64,000 nt of DNA from the NCBI GenBank assembly GCA_029891345.1, contig CM056995.1:80167895-80231894 (forward strand). The letters run 5' to 3'. Made by a program: the position numbers and the translations under genes. Origin of the DNA: Dryococelus australis. Lineage: Eukaryota > Arthropoda > Insecta > Phasmatodea > Phasmatidae. How positions within the stretch are numbered: position 1 is the stretch's first letter; each line of letters opens with the position of its first letter. Positions 24,199 through 35,689 of this stretch are shown here, piece after piece. The notes beneath the pieces were generated by a model. The model worked only from the letters and a program-made list of their open reading frames with translations. It ran no database searches and had not been told where the DNA came from.

Positions 24199-27100
24199 AA
24201 ATTACGTCAGCCGTAAATTTGAAGGTTCCTCCCAGAAGTTAACTACTTCCAGCGACAATCAATAATGCTAGCCAAAAATGGAGAACTTACTTCCGGTGAA
24301 ATAAAAAGATAAAGTAGTAAGAAAATTAAATACAATTAAAACAAAAATGAAAAAAACAATTAATTAAACTTTAAACATGGAAAAATTAACATTGAAAAAC
24401 AAAAACTTTATATAAGTTTACTATTTAAGAAATTTAGGTTAATATATAATGTAATAGAATTATAGTTAAGCATTAAATAAAACGTAATAAAATAAAATGG
24501 ACGGATGGTTTACAAAATAAATATTAAGTGACTTTAACTTGACTGAAAAATAAATTGTAGGGGATTTAATGTAGGGTTATATAATGCAGGGTTATATAAT
24601 GTAATACTTCTGGAGTAAACACAGTAGCATAATAGCCCGTACGTTTGCGCCAAATGTGTAATAATTGTGTGTAATGTACAAACTGGGTGGTGTATAGGAA
24701 ACATACGCAACATTTTCATAATTTATGATTGAGCAGTGTATAAATATAAATTGCCGTTCTGGGTGAGGCGTATCTGGTCGTGTGTGTATATCGTACCCTG
24801 TTCTTGTCCCTTTTATCCAACAGCATATATGTGTAACTGTAGGACGAATCTGGCAGAACAGTGTACTTAATATTCAACACACAGATGACTAACACTTTGT
24901 TTACATATACCTCCCTGCAGAACCTCTTAGCATGTGTGATTAAAAAGAGAATACTTTCTTATACACTGTACTCTTTTCGATGTTGAGGCTGTTGGCAGTA
25001 TTTAGAAGAAGTATCATATAGTAGTTGTGTGATCCACAACACAGGAACACGTCTGGCTGACAACTCTCAGGCTCAATAAACAGCTGTAGCAGACGTGGAG
25101 CACTCACCTTTGCCAATACCACTTGTTGCAGACAAACACTGATTTGTCTTACAGCTGAAAATATTCTCTAGCATGGGTACTTACAATTGCAAATAAAATT
25201 AATATGTTTTCAATTTGAAACAAGTGAGGAGAGGTTAACTGACTACACATGTACAAGAAAAATAACGCCAGATAGATCAGTTTCAGCTATCGTCCTTTTA
25301 TTTAAATTTTAATGTAAAATCAACTGTTACTTAAATTGTGCTGAAACTTAGATTAATTTAATGACCCTGAATGGCAATAGGCAAGGATTTAAAATATAGA
25401 ACTCTATCTGCCGCTAGGTAGGGGTCATGCTAAAACTGACTTTAAATGCCCTTATGTTTCACGTAAAATATTCTAACTTGCAAACTGTCCCAGTGTAGTA
25501 CTCTCTCAATAAAAATGTTTAGTTCAATTCCAATGAAAGTATACCTCTGGCTTAACTGTTGTCGATAGAAACACTTAAACTCGTACTAGGGTTTCTTGTG
25601 GTTAAACTGTGCTGAATTTATGATACTGACGCCTTGCCAACATGGCGTCAGGTGAAAACTTCTAGAACAAACACCATTTGTCTGTACTAGGATATTAAGG
25701 AAACCTAAATACCATACTTCTTATGCTGATGTAGGGTTGCTCTCGAAGGAAGTACAATTTTATTTGAAAGAACAGGACAGGGTATCTTCCAGATGATTCA
25801 GGCTCCAACAATATGTAGTGTAGTTCTATCTTACGAGGCTCGCGGCCCACGGACGTTGTGACGTCTAGCTAACTAGCTATCTCTTAAACAGATACTGAAA
25901 ACATATGCGGAGGGGCTCTTAAGCACTCTACTCGACGCTAACACTTAAACTAACTTAAAAGTAAGCTGTGAGAACTGAACACCCTGACAACTAACATAAA
26001 AATCCTACGCTTTATCCAACTTCTGGACGTGCGTCCTGTCCTACGTCTTGATGCATGGAAAGATGGTGGCGGAGAGAGCGATCTTCCTAACGTCTGGACC
26101 AGTCGAATCCTATGCTAAGCTCTCTGGCCAATAAGAGTATAGTATTCGAACCTGCCAGCCAATCGGAAGGCTCGCTATTAGAAAAAACCTAAAACCGACG
26201 AAAACCAAACGGTCTAACTCACAAAACCATAGAATTATGGGTCTCGAAGAAAGTAATAATTACATCAAAAAAATCCTAAATAATTCACAAAAGTGTGAGA
26301 CAAAAAGAGAAAAATAAATAAATAATAATTAAAATTTAAAAAAAACATAACATCTACCTAACTCATTTATACATAAATTATTGCAATTCGTACATATAAA
26401 ATTTAAATATCCTAATCATCAGAAAGAATAAAAAATAAAAATAATAAAATAATGGACACACCGTATGCAAGATACAAGCAAATTAAATGTGTTAGAAATA
26501 GAAGGTGTCAAATTTTAAAAACGAACAAAAGTTATGAATCTTAATGCAAGACGTGAAGAAAAAGATAATGTTACAGGGATAGCATTACTATTACGTGATA
26601 ATGTAAATAAACAAGATATAATAGTGTCCAAAACAAATATCACAGATTAATATGCATAAAATAAAAATATTGAAATTATTATAGTGAACCGCTATATTGT
26701 GTCCTTTTCTACCCTATGTGGGCCTTCATATAACAAAACGAATATGCACTCAAAACAAAATATTATTACTCATACATTATCTATGAGGAAAAAGAAATTA
26801 AAAACAATACATATTTTATTATTACAAGCTTTTATTTAACTTGCCTTGTTAGTTAGTTAGTTTGTACGTTCGGGTGAGATCTTGCAAGTCGATTTTAAAC
26901 CACTTACCGTTATCCAATTGAGCTGAAATTATGCATACATGTGTAGTTCCGATGACAATACAATGTGGATGTACCACACTGTGCTGATCTGATGATGGAG
27001 GCGGAAGGTGGCCATAGGAACTTTACAACTACAAGCAGTAAACGTCGTATCGCGTTTGTTTTACAGAATTGAGTAACAGAAAATTGAGATTAGAAGTGTC

Positions 27101-27312
27101 GCTGCTGTTGTACGCGTACCCTTTTTTGTAGTGGCAAATGGTTCTGAAAACTATTATTATAGTTTGCTCATACAGTATGTCCCGTATCGTAACGAAAGCG
27201 AACTACTGGTTGATCATGATACATCATGGGGATCTTTCTTAACAAGGGAAAGCCATATTCGTGATACAGACACATGGCTGGAGACTAAAAAGTGCAAAAT
27301 AAAATAAATGTA
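24199..27312. other. No recognised gene
   Basis: Holds a short tandem of AATG(T/C)AGGGTTATAT at about 24558-24600. A segment at 26860-27010 (AATTGAGCTGAAATTATGCA) recalls a common decayed insect repeat. Nothing coding was recognised. Confidence 0.4.
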
Positions 27313-27749
27313 AAAAAAAACTTTTAAAACCAACCTTTTATTTATAAACGCACTAAAAAGAGAAAAGGAATTATAATAGTTGCACAATTTGTAGTATTTG
27401 TAAGATGTGGTCGAACATCCTTAATAAACTTTACTACAAATTAATATGTTTGTATGAATTTATATTTAGTATATAAAAGCTTGGCGCGAATAGTCAGTAG
27501 CTTTACGGACGATGTGTTCTTTCTATGCCTACGCAAATGTATATGTACTTACTATGCTTGCGCAAATGAGGTATACGTTCTACATTGCGCCAAGCTTTTA
27601 TATGCTAGATATAAATTGATACAAACATATTAATTTGTAGTAAAGTTTATTACTGCTGTTCAACCACATCTTACAAGTTCTACAAATTGTGTAAATATTA
27701 TAAATATATTTCTCTTTTTAGTGCATTTATAAATAAAAGTTTTTTTTTT
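27313..27749. repeat. Long inverted repeat (hairpin), about 170-bp arms
   Basis: Left arm 27313-27487 and right arm 27587-27749 are mutually inverted with few mismatches. Shared words include TTTATTTATAAA, CACTAAAAAGAGAAA, TTGTAAGATGTGGT, ACTTTACTACAAATTAATAT and ATATAAAAGCTTGGCGC. The 99-bp spacer holds two direct repeats of CTATGC(C/T)T(A/G)CGCAAATG. It could be a foldback transposon or a source of hairpin RNA. No protein is encoded. Confidence 0.85.
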
Positions 27750-28112
27750 CTTTTCTTTTTTAAGGTGGCCTGCATTCATAATTTCTTTCTTTCTTTTCTT
27801 TCTCCTCGCTGCCCTTCTCACTTTGTGTGCTTCTGCGAAATTTGCCCATCCCATTTTTTTATATTTTGCCTTACTTCTGAATGGTTGGACCTTTTGTTCA
27901 TCTCCCCCCCCCCCCTCCTTCATTCCTTGAGTTCAACATCCTTTCACACTCGTACATGAATTGTGTGTGTCCCCTATTATCTCCAAAAAAATTTGGCACT
28001 GCTCTTTCAAAAGCCAGATTCTCGTCTGAAGACGAGAAATCCCCTCATCACGAATTATGTACCCATGTTTGCACAACTGATTAAAATTTACTCACCGTGT
28101 TGTTTACATTTC

Positions 28113-28164
<52 letters not shown>

Positions 28165-29750
28165 GATTTACTTGAATTCAAATATTCCCTTTTGCACTCG
28201 TATTTTTGGAAATATTTTCACTGTGTTCAACTACAGCTTCCTTTAATTTATGTTGTTCAACATGCGTGTGATTAAAATTTTGTTACAATTCTTTATGATT
28301 TCGCTCATAACTTTCCTATTTTTTCTCCAAAAAATCAAACCCACTATTTTGTTCTACTCTACACGTTTGCATTTCTTTCTGTATGGGTACTGGGACTGTT
28401 CGCCTCTTAGGATCCACTTTTCTGTCTGCTTTTTATCCTTTATCAACGTGAAAAATCAACACTGTAGACCTTGTCACAGTATTAATCTGCCAATCAGTGG
28501 AACAGTAGAAGTGTTAAGAATTAAGTCTTTAACTAATGTGGCAATCATTACAATTGTTTTTTTTTTTTTTCGTGAGAAACGAACAGATGCAAAAAATGTG
28601 TTTACAAAGTTGACCATTAAACTTTTTAAAAAGACGTCAGAACATGGAACAATTTTCTTACTTTATTGCCAACTTTGCTGAGAGCAAACCAGTCAATGCA
28701 TCTGCAAAAACAATGTAATGTTAAGGGCAAAAGTTTTTTTCTTTCAAAAAATCACTTTAAATTGCTACATTAACTGAACCAGTTCTAACAACTAGTATTT
28801 GAGTGTAAGTCAAGTGACATTGTAATTATTTTAAGAAACATAGAAGTGTTACACTTGAAACAGTTATTTCAATTATGCGTGTACAAGAAAGAGAAACCAA
28901 TCTGAGTGGCTGTCAAATTAAACATTTCTTTCCATTAACACAGACTTGCTTTACACAGGTCAATGCCAATGTTCCTGTACAACAATATTTTTTTCAAAAT
29001 ATTTTACGTTCATAAGCTTGGATATTCTGGAAGTAGACTTCAAAAGTGGCCAGTTAATTGTGAATGATTTAACGCTTACTTTCCTTATCAGGAAACAATA
29101 AAAATACCATTTTATATAATTACTTGTGTTGATAGTATAGCCACGATAAATACAGGCTTTCTGAACTCAGCAATTGGAACGATCGCAATGAAACGAGTAC
29201 ATGTTGCAGCATCGAAACGTGTGAAACGGAACTTCATTCAGCGTTATCTTCCCATACATTACACTTTTAGTGTCCCGCCGCATGTACAGTAGGTGTTCAA
29301 TCGCAATTAATTTCAAAAGTTAAAATTTTTTAGTTTATTGTGTGTCCAAGCGACTGTCTTCTGTAACGTCTGGGCCCTTGAACCACACACAGCACTCAAG
29401 AGTAGGTATTCAAGCAGAATCTAGAGATGTAGAACGTTATTTACTTAAGAAATCTCTCTTTTCATCAGTGGCCTACCGGTGTATGGCGTTCATAAAAAAA
29501 CTAGTCTGTAGCGTCATTGGTTCAACTCCCTGTCGAACAGGATATTATAATTCACGTTCCAGATGTGTTTAAATCAGCTTAGTTAGTAGTTAGATATATC
29601 ACTGTATAAATCTCCAGCGAGATTATTGGCAAACGCTAGAACTTCCTTCTCTTTCAAGACGAGAGAAACAAACATAATATTCCTCATTTTCTTATTCGTT
29701 GCTGGCTGAAGTAAGCTCATAATTTTATCCTATTAAATGGCTCCCTCACT
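27750..29750. other. No recognised gene; low-complexity DNA
   Basis: Pyrimidine-rich sequence and a CT microsatellite. The 143-codon T-rich open frame at 28250-28681 has biased composition and no motif, so I do not call it. Confidence 0.5.
28116..28160. repeat. (CT)n microsatellite
   Basis: Uninterrupted TC/CT dinucleotides for about 45 bp. Confidence 0.95.
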
Positions 29751-29756
29751 ACCATT

Positions 29757-31245
29757 AGAAGAATGAAATGATTCTTTCTGGTGCAGTGGCTGGGGGTTGC
29801 GGTGCCACGGCGGCCATATTGGATGACGTCACTCCGAAACCTCCTGCTCAGTCATTCTTCACGAATGGCGGTCATCTTGGATTCCCCTTTTCCCCTCGGA
29901 ATTTCCCTTTTTCCTCCTGCTCTATCATTCCTTCCAATCTTTTTGTGCTCTTGCATTCTTCTTATTTTTTCTCGTGCTCTGTCATTCCGATGTTATTGTT
30001 TCCCATTTTATCCAATCTCTCTCGCCTGTTCTACCCCTTGGGGTTTTCTCATACTCCTTCTGACGCCCTATATTTTCTCTCTTGCTCCCATCCCTTTACT
30101 CCCTCTCTTGCTTTTAGCATCCCCCATCACCGTCGATGTCGTCTGCTGTAAGCGGCCATCTTTGATTCCTGTGCCCACCACCAAAGTGTGGGAGGTTCGA
30201 CCATTTGCATCTAGGAGGACTGGTATCGATGCAGCCATTTGTGTGTGTTTGTTGATTCACTCGTCGCCTGTAGAGGTGCGCCAGCATTAGTAAGGTGAGT
30301 TCAAATGGTGGCTGCCAGGAGCACTGGGGATTTTTTTTAGTTGGTAGCAGTTTCGGAACTCAAACAATGCAGGAGGTGTGCGGTTTCGATCCGACCACCC
30401 ATCAGTCGTAAGTCCGACCTCTAGACCACACGACCAGCATTGCACGCTAAGTGTTAGAAGAATAAATAACACATATACTCGCATAGGTCTACGCACTAGC
30501 AAGACAGTAAACTTGTAATCACAAAAACGTCGTCATCACACAGTTAGAAGAAAAAATAAAGTAATTACTCGCATCGGCCAATGCACTCCTCAGACAATAA
30601 ACTTGTCATTGCGAAAAAAAGACGATGTTTAATGTGGAATATACGCATAGGAAAAAAACTGCACGCACTCACTTTCTATGCGTGTAAAAGTTATATATCT
30701 AAAAATCAATAAAGCGAAAAACATTGTTATTCTAGCATGCAGAATATAATTATATAAAAGTTATATACTCATCCATTCAAGGCCAATTGCACAACAATTT
30801 ATATGTGACACGATCATGCGCGAGTGCTCGCACTTGTAAATATATATATTTATATTTATTTATATATAAAAATTAATAGCGTGTAAAAACAAACCGTCAT
30901 TGTAACATTCAGAAAATAATTATATAATATTTTTATGCGAGCCAATTGCGCAGTAACGTACTTGTGTCTCGGTCATGCATGAACGTCCGCACTTCTGTAT
31001 CTCCAGCTTGTTCATAAATTCGAGTACTCACACTGCATGGTACGGAGCATAGTCGGCACGCTAACAATCAGAAAATTATTATATACCTACAGTGAAACAG
31101 AGTATAGGCACACAACCAACCATGCGCGCACCGCCGCCGGGTGAACCAGAGTTTACACTACCTCGCCACCGCCACCTATCACTCGCCCTCACACCTCACC
31201 ATATGCATGCCCATCCGGTCATGCGTACGGCTTCCAGACTTGGGA
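29757..31245 (+). repeat. Left long terminal inverted repeat of the Polinton-like element
   Basis: Pairs with 35690-36916. Matching blocks, in order from the end, are GGTGCCACGGCGGCCAT, CCTGCTC-GTCATTC, CCTCGGAATTTCCCTTT, ATCGATGCAGCCATTTGTGT, AAGGTGAGTTCAA, TTTCGATCCGACCACCC, CGGCCAATGCA and GTGAAACAGAGTATA. The long open frames at 29768-30290 lie wholly in this repeat and are not conserved in the other copies, so I do not call them genes. Confidence 0.75.
30368..30440 (-). repeat. tRNA-like module inside the left terminal repeat
   Basis: On the minus strand, GTCGTGTGGTCTAGAGGTCG gives a box A-like word and GGTCGGATCGAAACC a box B-like word. The equivalent module in the right terminus is at 36226-36295 on the plus strand. 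Both point outward. Confidence 0.6.
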
Positions 31246-31686
31246 ACCGGGGCTGTACACTTCACCAGCAGACACCACCGATATTATTCGTTACGCAAAC
31301 ATGCGTGCTTGGTTGCATAACGAAAAAGCTCAGTGCCATCGCAAGCATAGCGTACAGGTGACTTACGAGTCTCTGAAAAGGAAATATTCCCACCTAAAAA
31401 AGGCAAAGAGAACAAAGGAATGCACAGAAATATGACAGCCACAGAGGAAGAGTACAGTATAGGTAGATGAAGAGAAAGAGGGGGACAGCGCTGAAATAAA
31501 GAGTAAAAGCAAGTACCATTCGACCACCAGTTACTACAAAAGTGCTAGTGTGAATGATTACCATTTCACTTTCACAACCCCTGCTAGGATAAGCATGAGT
31601 CCCCAGGAATTGGGTATAAACCCCAGGTCGGAGATCCAACATAGACGTCAAATCCCATGCACAAGTACATGCATGAGTGATTGTGG

Positions 31687-31875
31687 AACATGAAATAGTA
31701 CCAACATCACGACATATCAGCAACACACCTGACAAGATAAGTATAACTCTTGCATGGGCTACAGCGTGCCGTCATTCAACAGCGCCATCAACAGCACCAC
31801 CCCAGACAAGATTAATATGGCTCTTGCATGTGCTACAGAATGTCGCTGGAAAAAAACACATGAAAGTACCAAACA

Positions 31876-31880
<5 letters not shown>
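31687..31880. repeat. Imperfect local duplications within the element
   Basis: CCTGACAAGAT...CTCTTGCATGGGCTACAG (31728-31771) recurs as CCCAGACAAGAT...CTCTTGCATGTGCTACAG (31799-31845). ACATGAAATAGTACCAACATC recurs near 31858. No gene was recognised. Confidence 0.6.

Positions 31881-31935
<55 letters not shown>
31877..31935. repeat. (CA)n(TA)n microsatellite
   Basis: About 37 bp of alternating CA followed by alternating TA. It makes the overlapping open frames on both strands artefacts. Confidence 0.95.
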
Positions 31936-31936
<1 letters not shown>

Positions 31937-33185
31937 ATTTGTTGTGGGAGAGGGAAATGGAAGTACTTCAGTTTCGACAATCCCAGGGCGAGAAATTGCC
32001 TCCTTCTGTACATCCCGACTCCAGTCACTTGTCCGGTGACAGACACATATATGATACATGCCTGCCCCAGAGGTGTGTATACAGAACACCAACCATGATA
32101 ACCATAAGGGACAAAGGTGAGGATGGAAGCAATGCCATCCTAGTAACAAATACTCATAATTCAGTCAATATATCCATATGGTATAGTATGTATTCCAACA
32201 TTCAGTATGCATCTATTTTCATGCTTCCATGTCACAGCCAACTTATTAATGCATTCACTGTAGAATACATTCTGGTGAAAACTAATGGTATGTGTATTGA
32301 CTCGTACTGAACACAGCTGGTACAGGAAATTCTAGTAGTTATGTTTGGTTCCTTAGGGGACAAAGGCTAGGACTCGTAGATCGTGGATCCATTCGATTAG
32401 TTGCATTCGCTCCACCGCCAACTTGCTTTTTTTCATTTTGTCATTTTTTTCCCACATTAGTTTTAACATTGGCCGCTAGGTGGCGTGCCAGTCGTTCGAT
32501 TAGTCGATCACGCATCTGTCACATGCGCTCCACTGATTACTCACACTTGTTCGACTCCACTGTCTACATAGTTCCTTCATCACCTGCTAGAAGACGCGAA
32601 TTACCAGTGTATAAAATTATTTACGGATTTAAAGATGTAATTTTTTCACACAGGGAAGGCATATAAAAATTATTGTAAAGTACATTCCAGGCAGGATTTT
32701 GTAAAACATATCGAATTTCTATACTTAATTTTTTTGAAAGTCAATATTTTTTCTTGATATTTTACTTTATTCAATTTGTTTTTACTTTTCACGAAAATTA
32801 AGTCGCCTAGTCTTGTAACCACACATGCATGCACGCACGCATCGACAGGTTTGCGAGCCAGACTTACCAGCTGCGACAGGCTAAGAGAGCAGTGACGTCA
32901 TCAGTAGGCACTGTGCAGGGGGGAAGGGAGACCATTGACCGTGATGCACTCGGCTAACCGGCCTTACCATTCAGATTTCAATGAAGCGATACATTATAAA
33001 TAAGTATAATTATTTAAATTTATTTTATTTATCATTTGAAAAATGCTGGACAAATCTTTGAAAGTACAGCAAAATTAGTTTTTAATGCATTTGTAATGCA
33101 AATTCAGTTTAAAGAACTTAAATATTGCAAATTTCACACTTCCCCATGACAGCTGGTAATATATATATAAAAAAAAATTTATATG

Positions 33186-33252
33186 CTCGGGTGGGAATTG
33201 AACATAGAACCTTTGGATTAGAAGTCGGGCACATTAGCCCCTGGGACACCTT
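33186..33252 (-). repeat. tRNA-Arg(UCU)-like sequence
   Basis: On the minus strand the anticodon arm region GACTTCTAATCCAAAGG is what eukaryotic tRNA-Arg(UCU) shows. It is followed by GGTTCTATGTTCAATTCCCA (box B region) and preceded by CCCAGGGGCTAATGTGCCC in the box A position. The acceptor stem does not pair well, so it is a relic or SINE head rather than a working tRNA. Confidence 0.6.
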
Positions 33253-33371
33253 TTTTCTTGTTATCCTTCACTTGACGTTGTTGTGATATCTTTCATTGAC
33301 GAAGCTCTAGAAAGACCGACTTGCTGACAGATACCCAGTGCGACAAGCAAACTGAAAGTCTGCCACATCGG

Positions 33372-33432
33372 AGGCACCAGGGTGCGAAACCACGACTCTC
33401 CGACTACAAGTCGGCCTCCCTACCCCGGAGCT
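33372..33432 (-). repeat. Second tRNA-like sequence (UGU-like loop)
   Basis: The minus strand reads GAAGCTCCGGGGTAGGGAGG, then CCGACTTGTAGTCGG, which folds as a four-base stem with loop CTTGTAG. GTGGTTTCGCACCC follows as a box B-like word. It lies about 120 bp from the preceding tRNA-like unit, in the same orientation. Confidence 0.55.
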
Positions 33433-33734
33433 TCACCAATCTCATGCCAAATCTAGTGCTTAAAACTTTATTATATACTTCCAAGTGAAATTGGCGATTT
33501 CCCTCGTACAGTTACAGAAATATTGTTAATGTTTATTATATTTATGTTCAATCAGTTCATAGATGGCTTATGAATACTATATTTTGAAGCAGTTTTTGTT
33601 TATTTAAAGGCAAGCGATTTACTGTATTAAAGTAATTTCGTTATTTTCAGCCAGGGCCTGAAACATATGTATTAATCCGATTAATCCAATAATCTAATTA
33701 ATTAATCTGCTAAGCCCTCAATTAATCCCATGTG

Positions 33735-34615
33735 GTCCAGGATCAGTGCGCCCCTACAGGAAGACCTAGTTGGAATGATCACATATGCAACTATTAATGA
33801 GGGCTTCAGATATATGTTAATGGTCATAGATTATTTCAGCAAATGCGCATGAGGGATTCCGGTTCGCTGGAAATGTGGCTGCTATGTGAGCGATGCTTGA
33901 AGACTGTTTTGCATGACAAGGGAACCTAAAAATTTACAAATGGATGTTGGCAGAGAATTCTACAATCCTACCTTCCATACGCTAATGGCTGTGAATAAAA
34001 TGAATCACTACAGCACATATGGTGAGATTTCCATTGTGAAATGGTTTTACCATACTCTGAAAACTGAAATGTAGCAAGAATTTTCATCTTGGGGAAGTTA
34101 CAAGTGGCTATACATGTTGCCCCGATTGGTATAATCCTGTAATCGATGAGTACACACACTATAGCCATTCAGCCAGTGGACGCGAGGGATAATCCTTTGA
34201 TGGAGACTGTGTTCGAAGCTGAGATGAAATTGGACACTTATAGGCCTAAGGTGAAGGTTGGTGACTACATCAGGATTTCGCGAGTGAAAGGAACATTTGC
34301 AAAATCATACACACTGAACTGGAGTAATGAAGTCTATAGGATTGTGAAGATTCACCACTACGAATCAATAACCTATTATCTTATAGACTTGGATGGGACT
34401 GAACTCCAAGGTTCATTTTATGAATATGAGATCCTACTTACCAAATTCCCTGACATTTATTTAGTTGAAAAAAGTTGTTTGCTGGTCGGACAGTTGCTTT
34501 TTTGTAAAATGGCTGGGTTTCGATTCATATCACAACAGCTGGATAAAATGATCAGCGCTAAACAATGGGTAATTGAATACAACATTGCAAGAGGTGTGAT
34601 TTAACCTGTATGTGT
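33735..34615 (+). pseudogene. rve-type integrase of Polinton/Maverick class, broken
   Basis: The frame from about 33739 carries LQEDLVGM (first catalytic Asp at 33763-33765), then LMVIDYFSKCA. EPKNLQMDVGREFYN follows (second Asp at 33943-33945), then HYSTYGEISIVKWF. In the family the position before the FNRTLK-like block is Glu; here the codon 34039-34041 encodes Lys. In-frame stops fall at 33850, 33898 and 34072. A frame change leads into the open frame 34146-34604. That frame has KVKVGDYIRISRVKGTF, then EVYRIVKI and GSFYEYEILLTKFPDIYLVE, which fit the SH3/chromo-like C-terminal region of Polinton integrases. The final chromo-like part (KWLGF-like) is again frameshifted. Integrase inserts linear element DNA into the chromosome; this copy cannot. 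Assignment is from remembered family motifs. Confidence 0.8.
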
Positions 34616-35689
34616 CACAGACATATGCATTTTTTTGAAGTACAAATAAATTCATTCTTACAAATATATTCACTTGTGTTGTATAGTTTATTCCAGCTCT
34701 GTATTTCCCTCATACTCCCATCCCCCTCCCCCCAATTTGTGTTATATGTACATGCCTGTGTTTATTTATTTACAGACTGGTAATATAGTGAACTGGGGTT
34801 GTGCATGGATAGACATTAATAATGGCCTCGCACCTGTCATTATTTTTGGCTGGGCACTTAGCATTTTCTCACAGATTGGGCACTTGTTAACATTCCCACA
34901 GGTCTGATGGTCACAGTTGATAATGACCACTTGCTCCTCCTCTGTCCCACAGTGGGGGCCATGGTTTTAATGACTTCTCAGAGGATTTGAGATAGGGCCA
35001 TATTTCTGACTTATAATACTGTGCAGTGCATGTTAATATGTTTTCAGGGGCATTATTACATATTCATGCTGGTTCTCCCAACATGCATGCATTATTTCAG
35101 TTTGTTTGTTAAAATTCCTGAAGACCTGCCAACTACAGTGGGTCTGTAGGCCATGGATGTTAATGGCCTTCCAGGAGATATGGATTAGCGAATATTTCTG
35201 ACTTGTATTACGAAGGTGGCATGGCACTCGTTAATGATCTTGGAGCCTGGTTGGGCATACCAACTGCTCTCACGAGCATTGTTTAATATTCAGTGTCCCA
35301 TGTTACTTAAAATTCATGATGGCTGGAATCGGCAGTCAACCTGCATATTCATGGATGGCTGTTCACTGGCAGCATTAGTTATTTTTCATTACCTCTCTGG
35401 GTTGGTTGTTGCCCATTCCCGCCAGGGAATTATTTCTGGCAGCAACAGTTGATGGCCGTCGGCCATGTAGTGCATGCTAATTACTATTCATGTCGAGGCA
35501 TCGAGCTTTGTTAATTGGATTTAGGTTGGATGGGTCACGGACAGCGACCAATGGCCCTTTCTCACACACTGCTGTCCCTTATGTCTCGACTTATTCATTG
35601 CCATCTCTCATGCCGAGGTATCCACTTATTCATTGGGGGGTTGTTTTGCTCTTGTATGGTAGGGACAGGCCTGATACTTTGTATTCTTG
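34616..35689. other. Interior of the Polinton-like element downstream of integrase
   Basis: Sequence with repeated ATATTTCTGACTT(A/G)TA words (about 35002 and 35190). No further Polinton gene was recognised in either strand. Confidence 0.45.

Larger units (their letters stand above)
31246..33180. other. Interior of the Polinton-like element, no gene recognised
   Basis: An open frame at 31939-32310 ends in a 70-residue stretch without microsatellite bias, but I recognise no Polinton protein in it. A 13-bp word CCGCTAGGTGGCG at 32473-32485 resembles a CTCF core. The rest is AT-rich. Confidence 0.4.

Noticed and set aside
28250..28681. 143-codon frame rich in Phe, Leu and Ile
   Set aside because: T-rich low-complexity DNA. 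No motif and no supporting signals.
29768..30290. Open frames of 127 and 169 codons
   Set aside because: They lie inside the left terminal repeat and are not preserved in the copies at 36.3-36.9 and 40.5-41.2 kb. Their composition follows pyrimidine-rich repeat DNA.
31677..32149. Overlapping frames on both strands with His-Thr or Val-Cys runs
   Set aside because: Produced by the (CA)n(TA)n microsatellite.
33186..33252. Functional tRNA-Arg gene
   Set aside because: The anticodon region is good but the acceptor stem does not pair and box B is altered.
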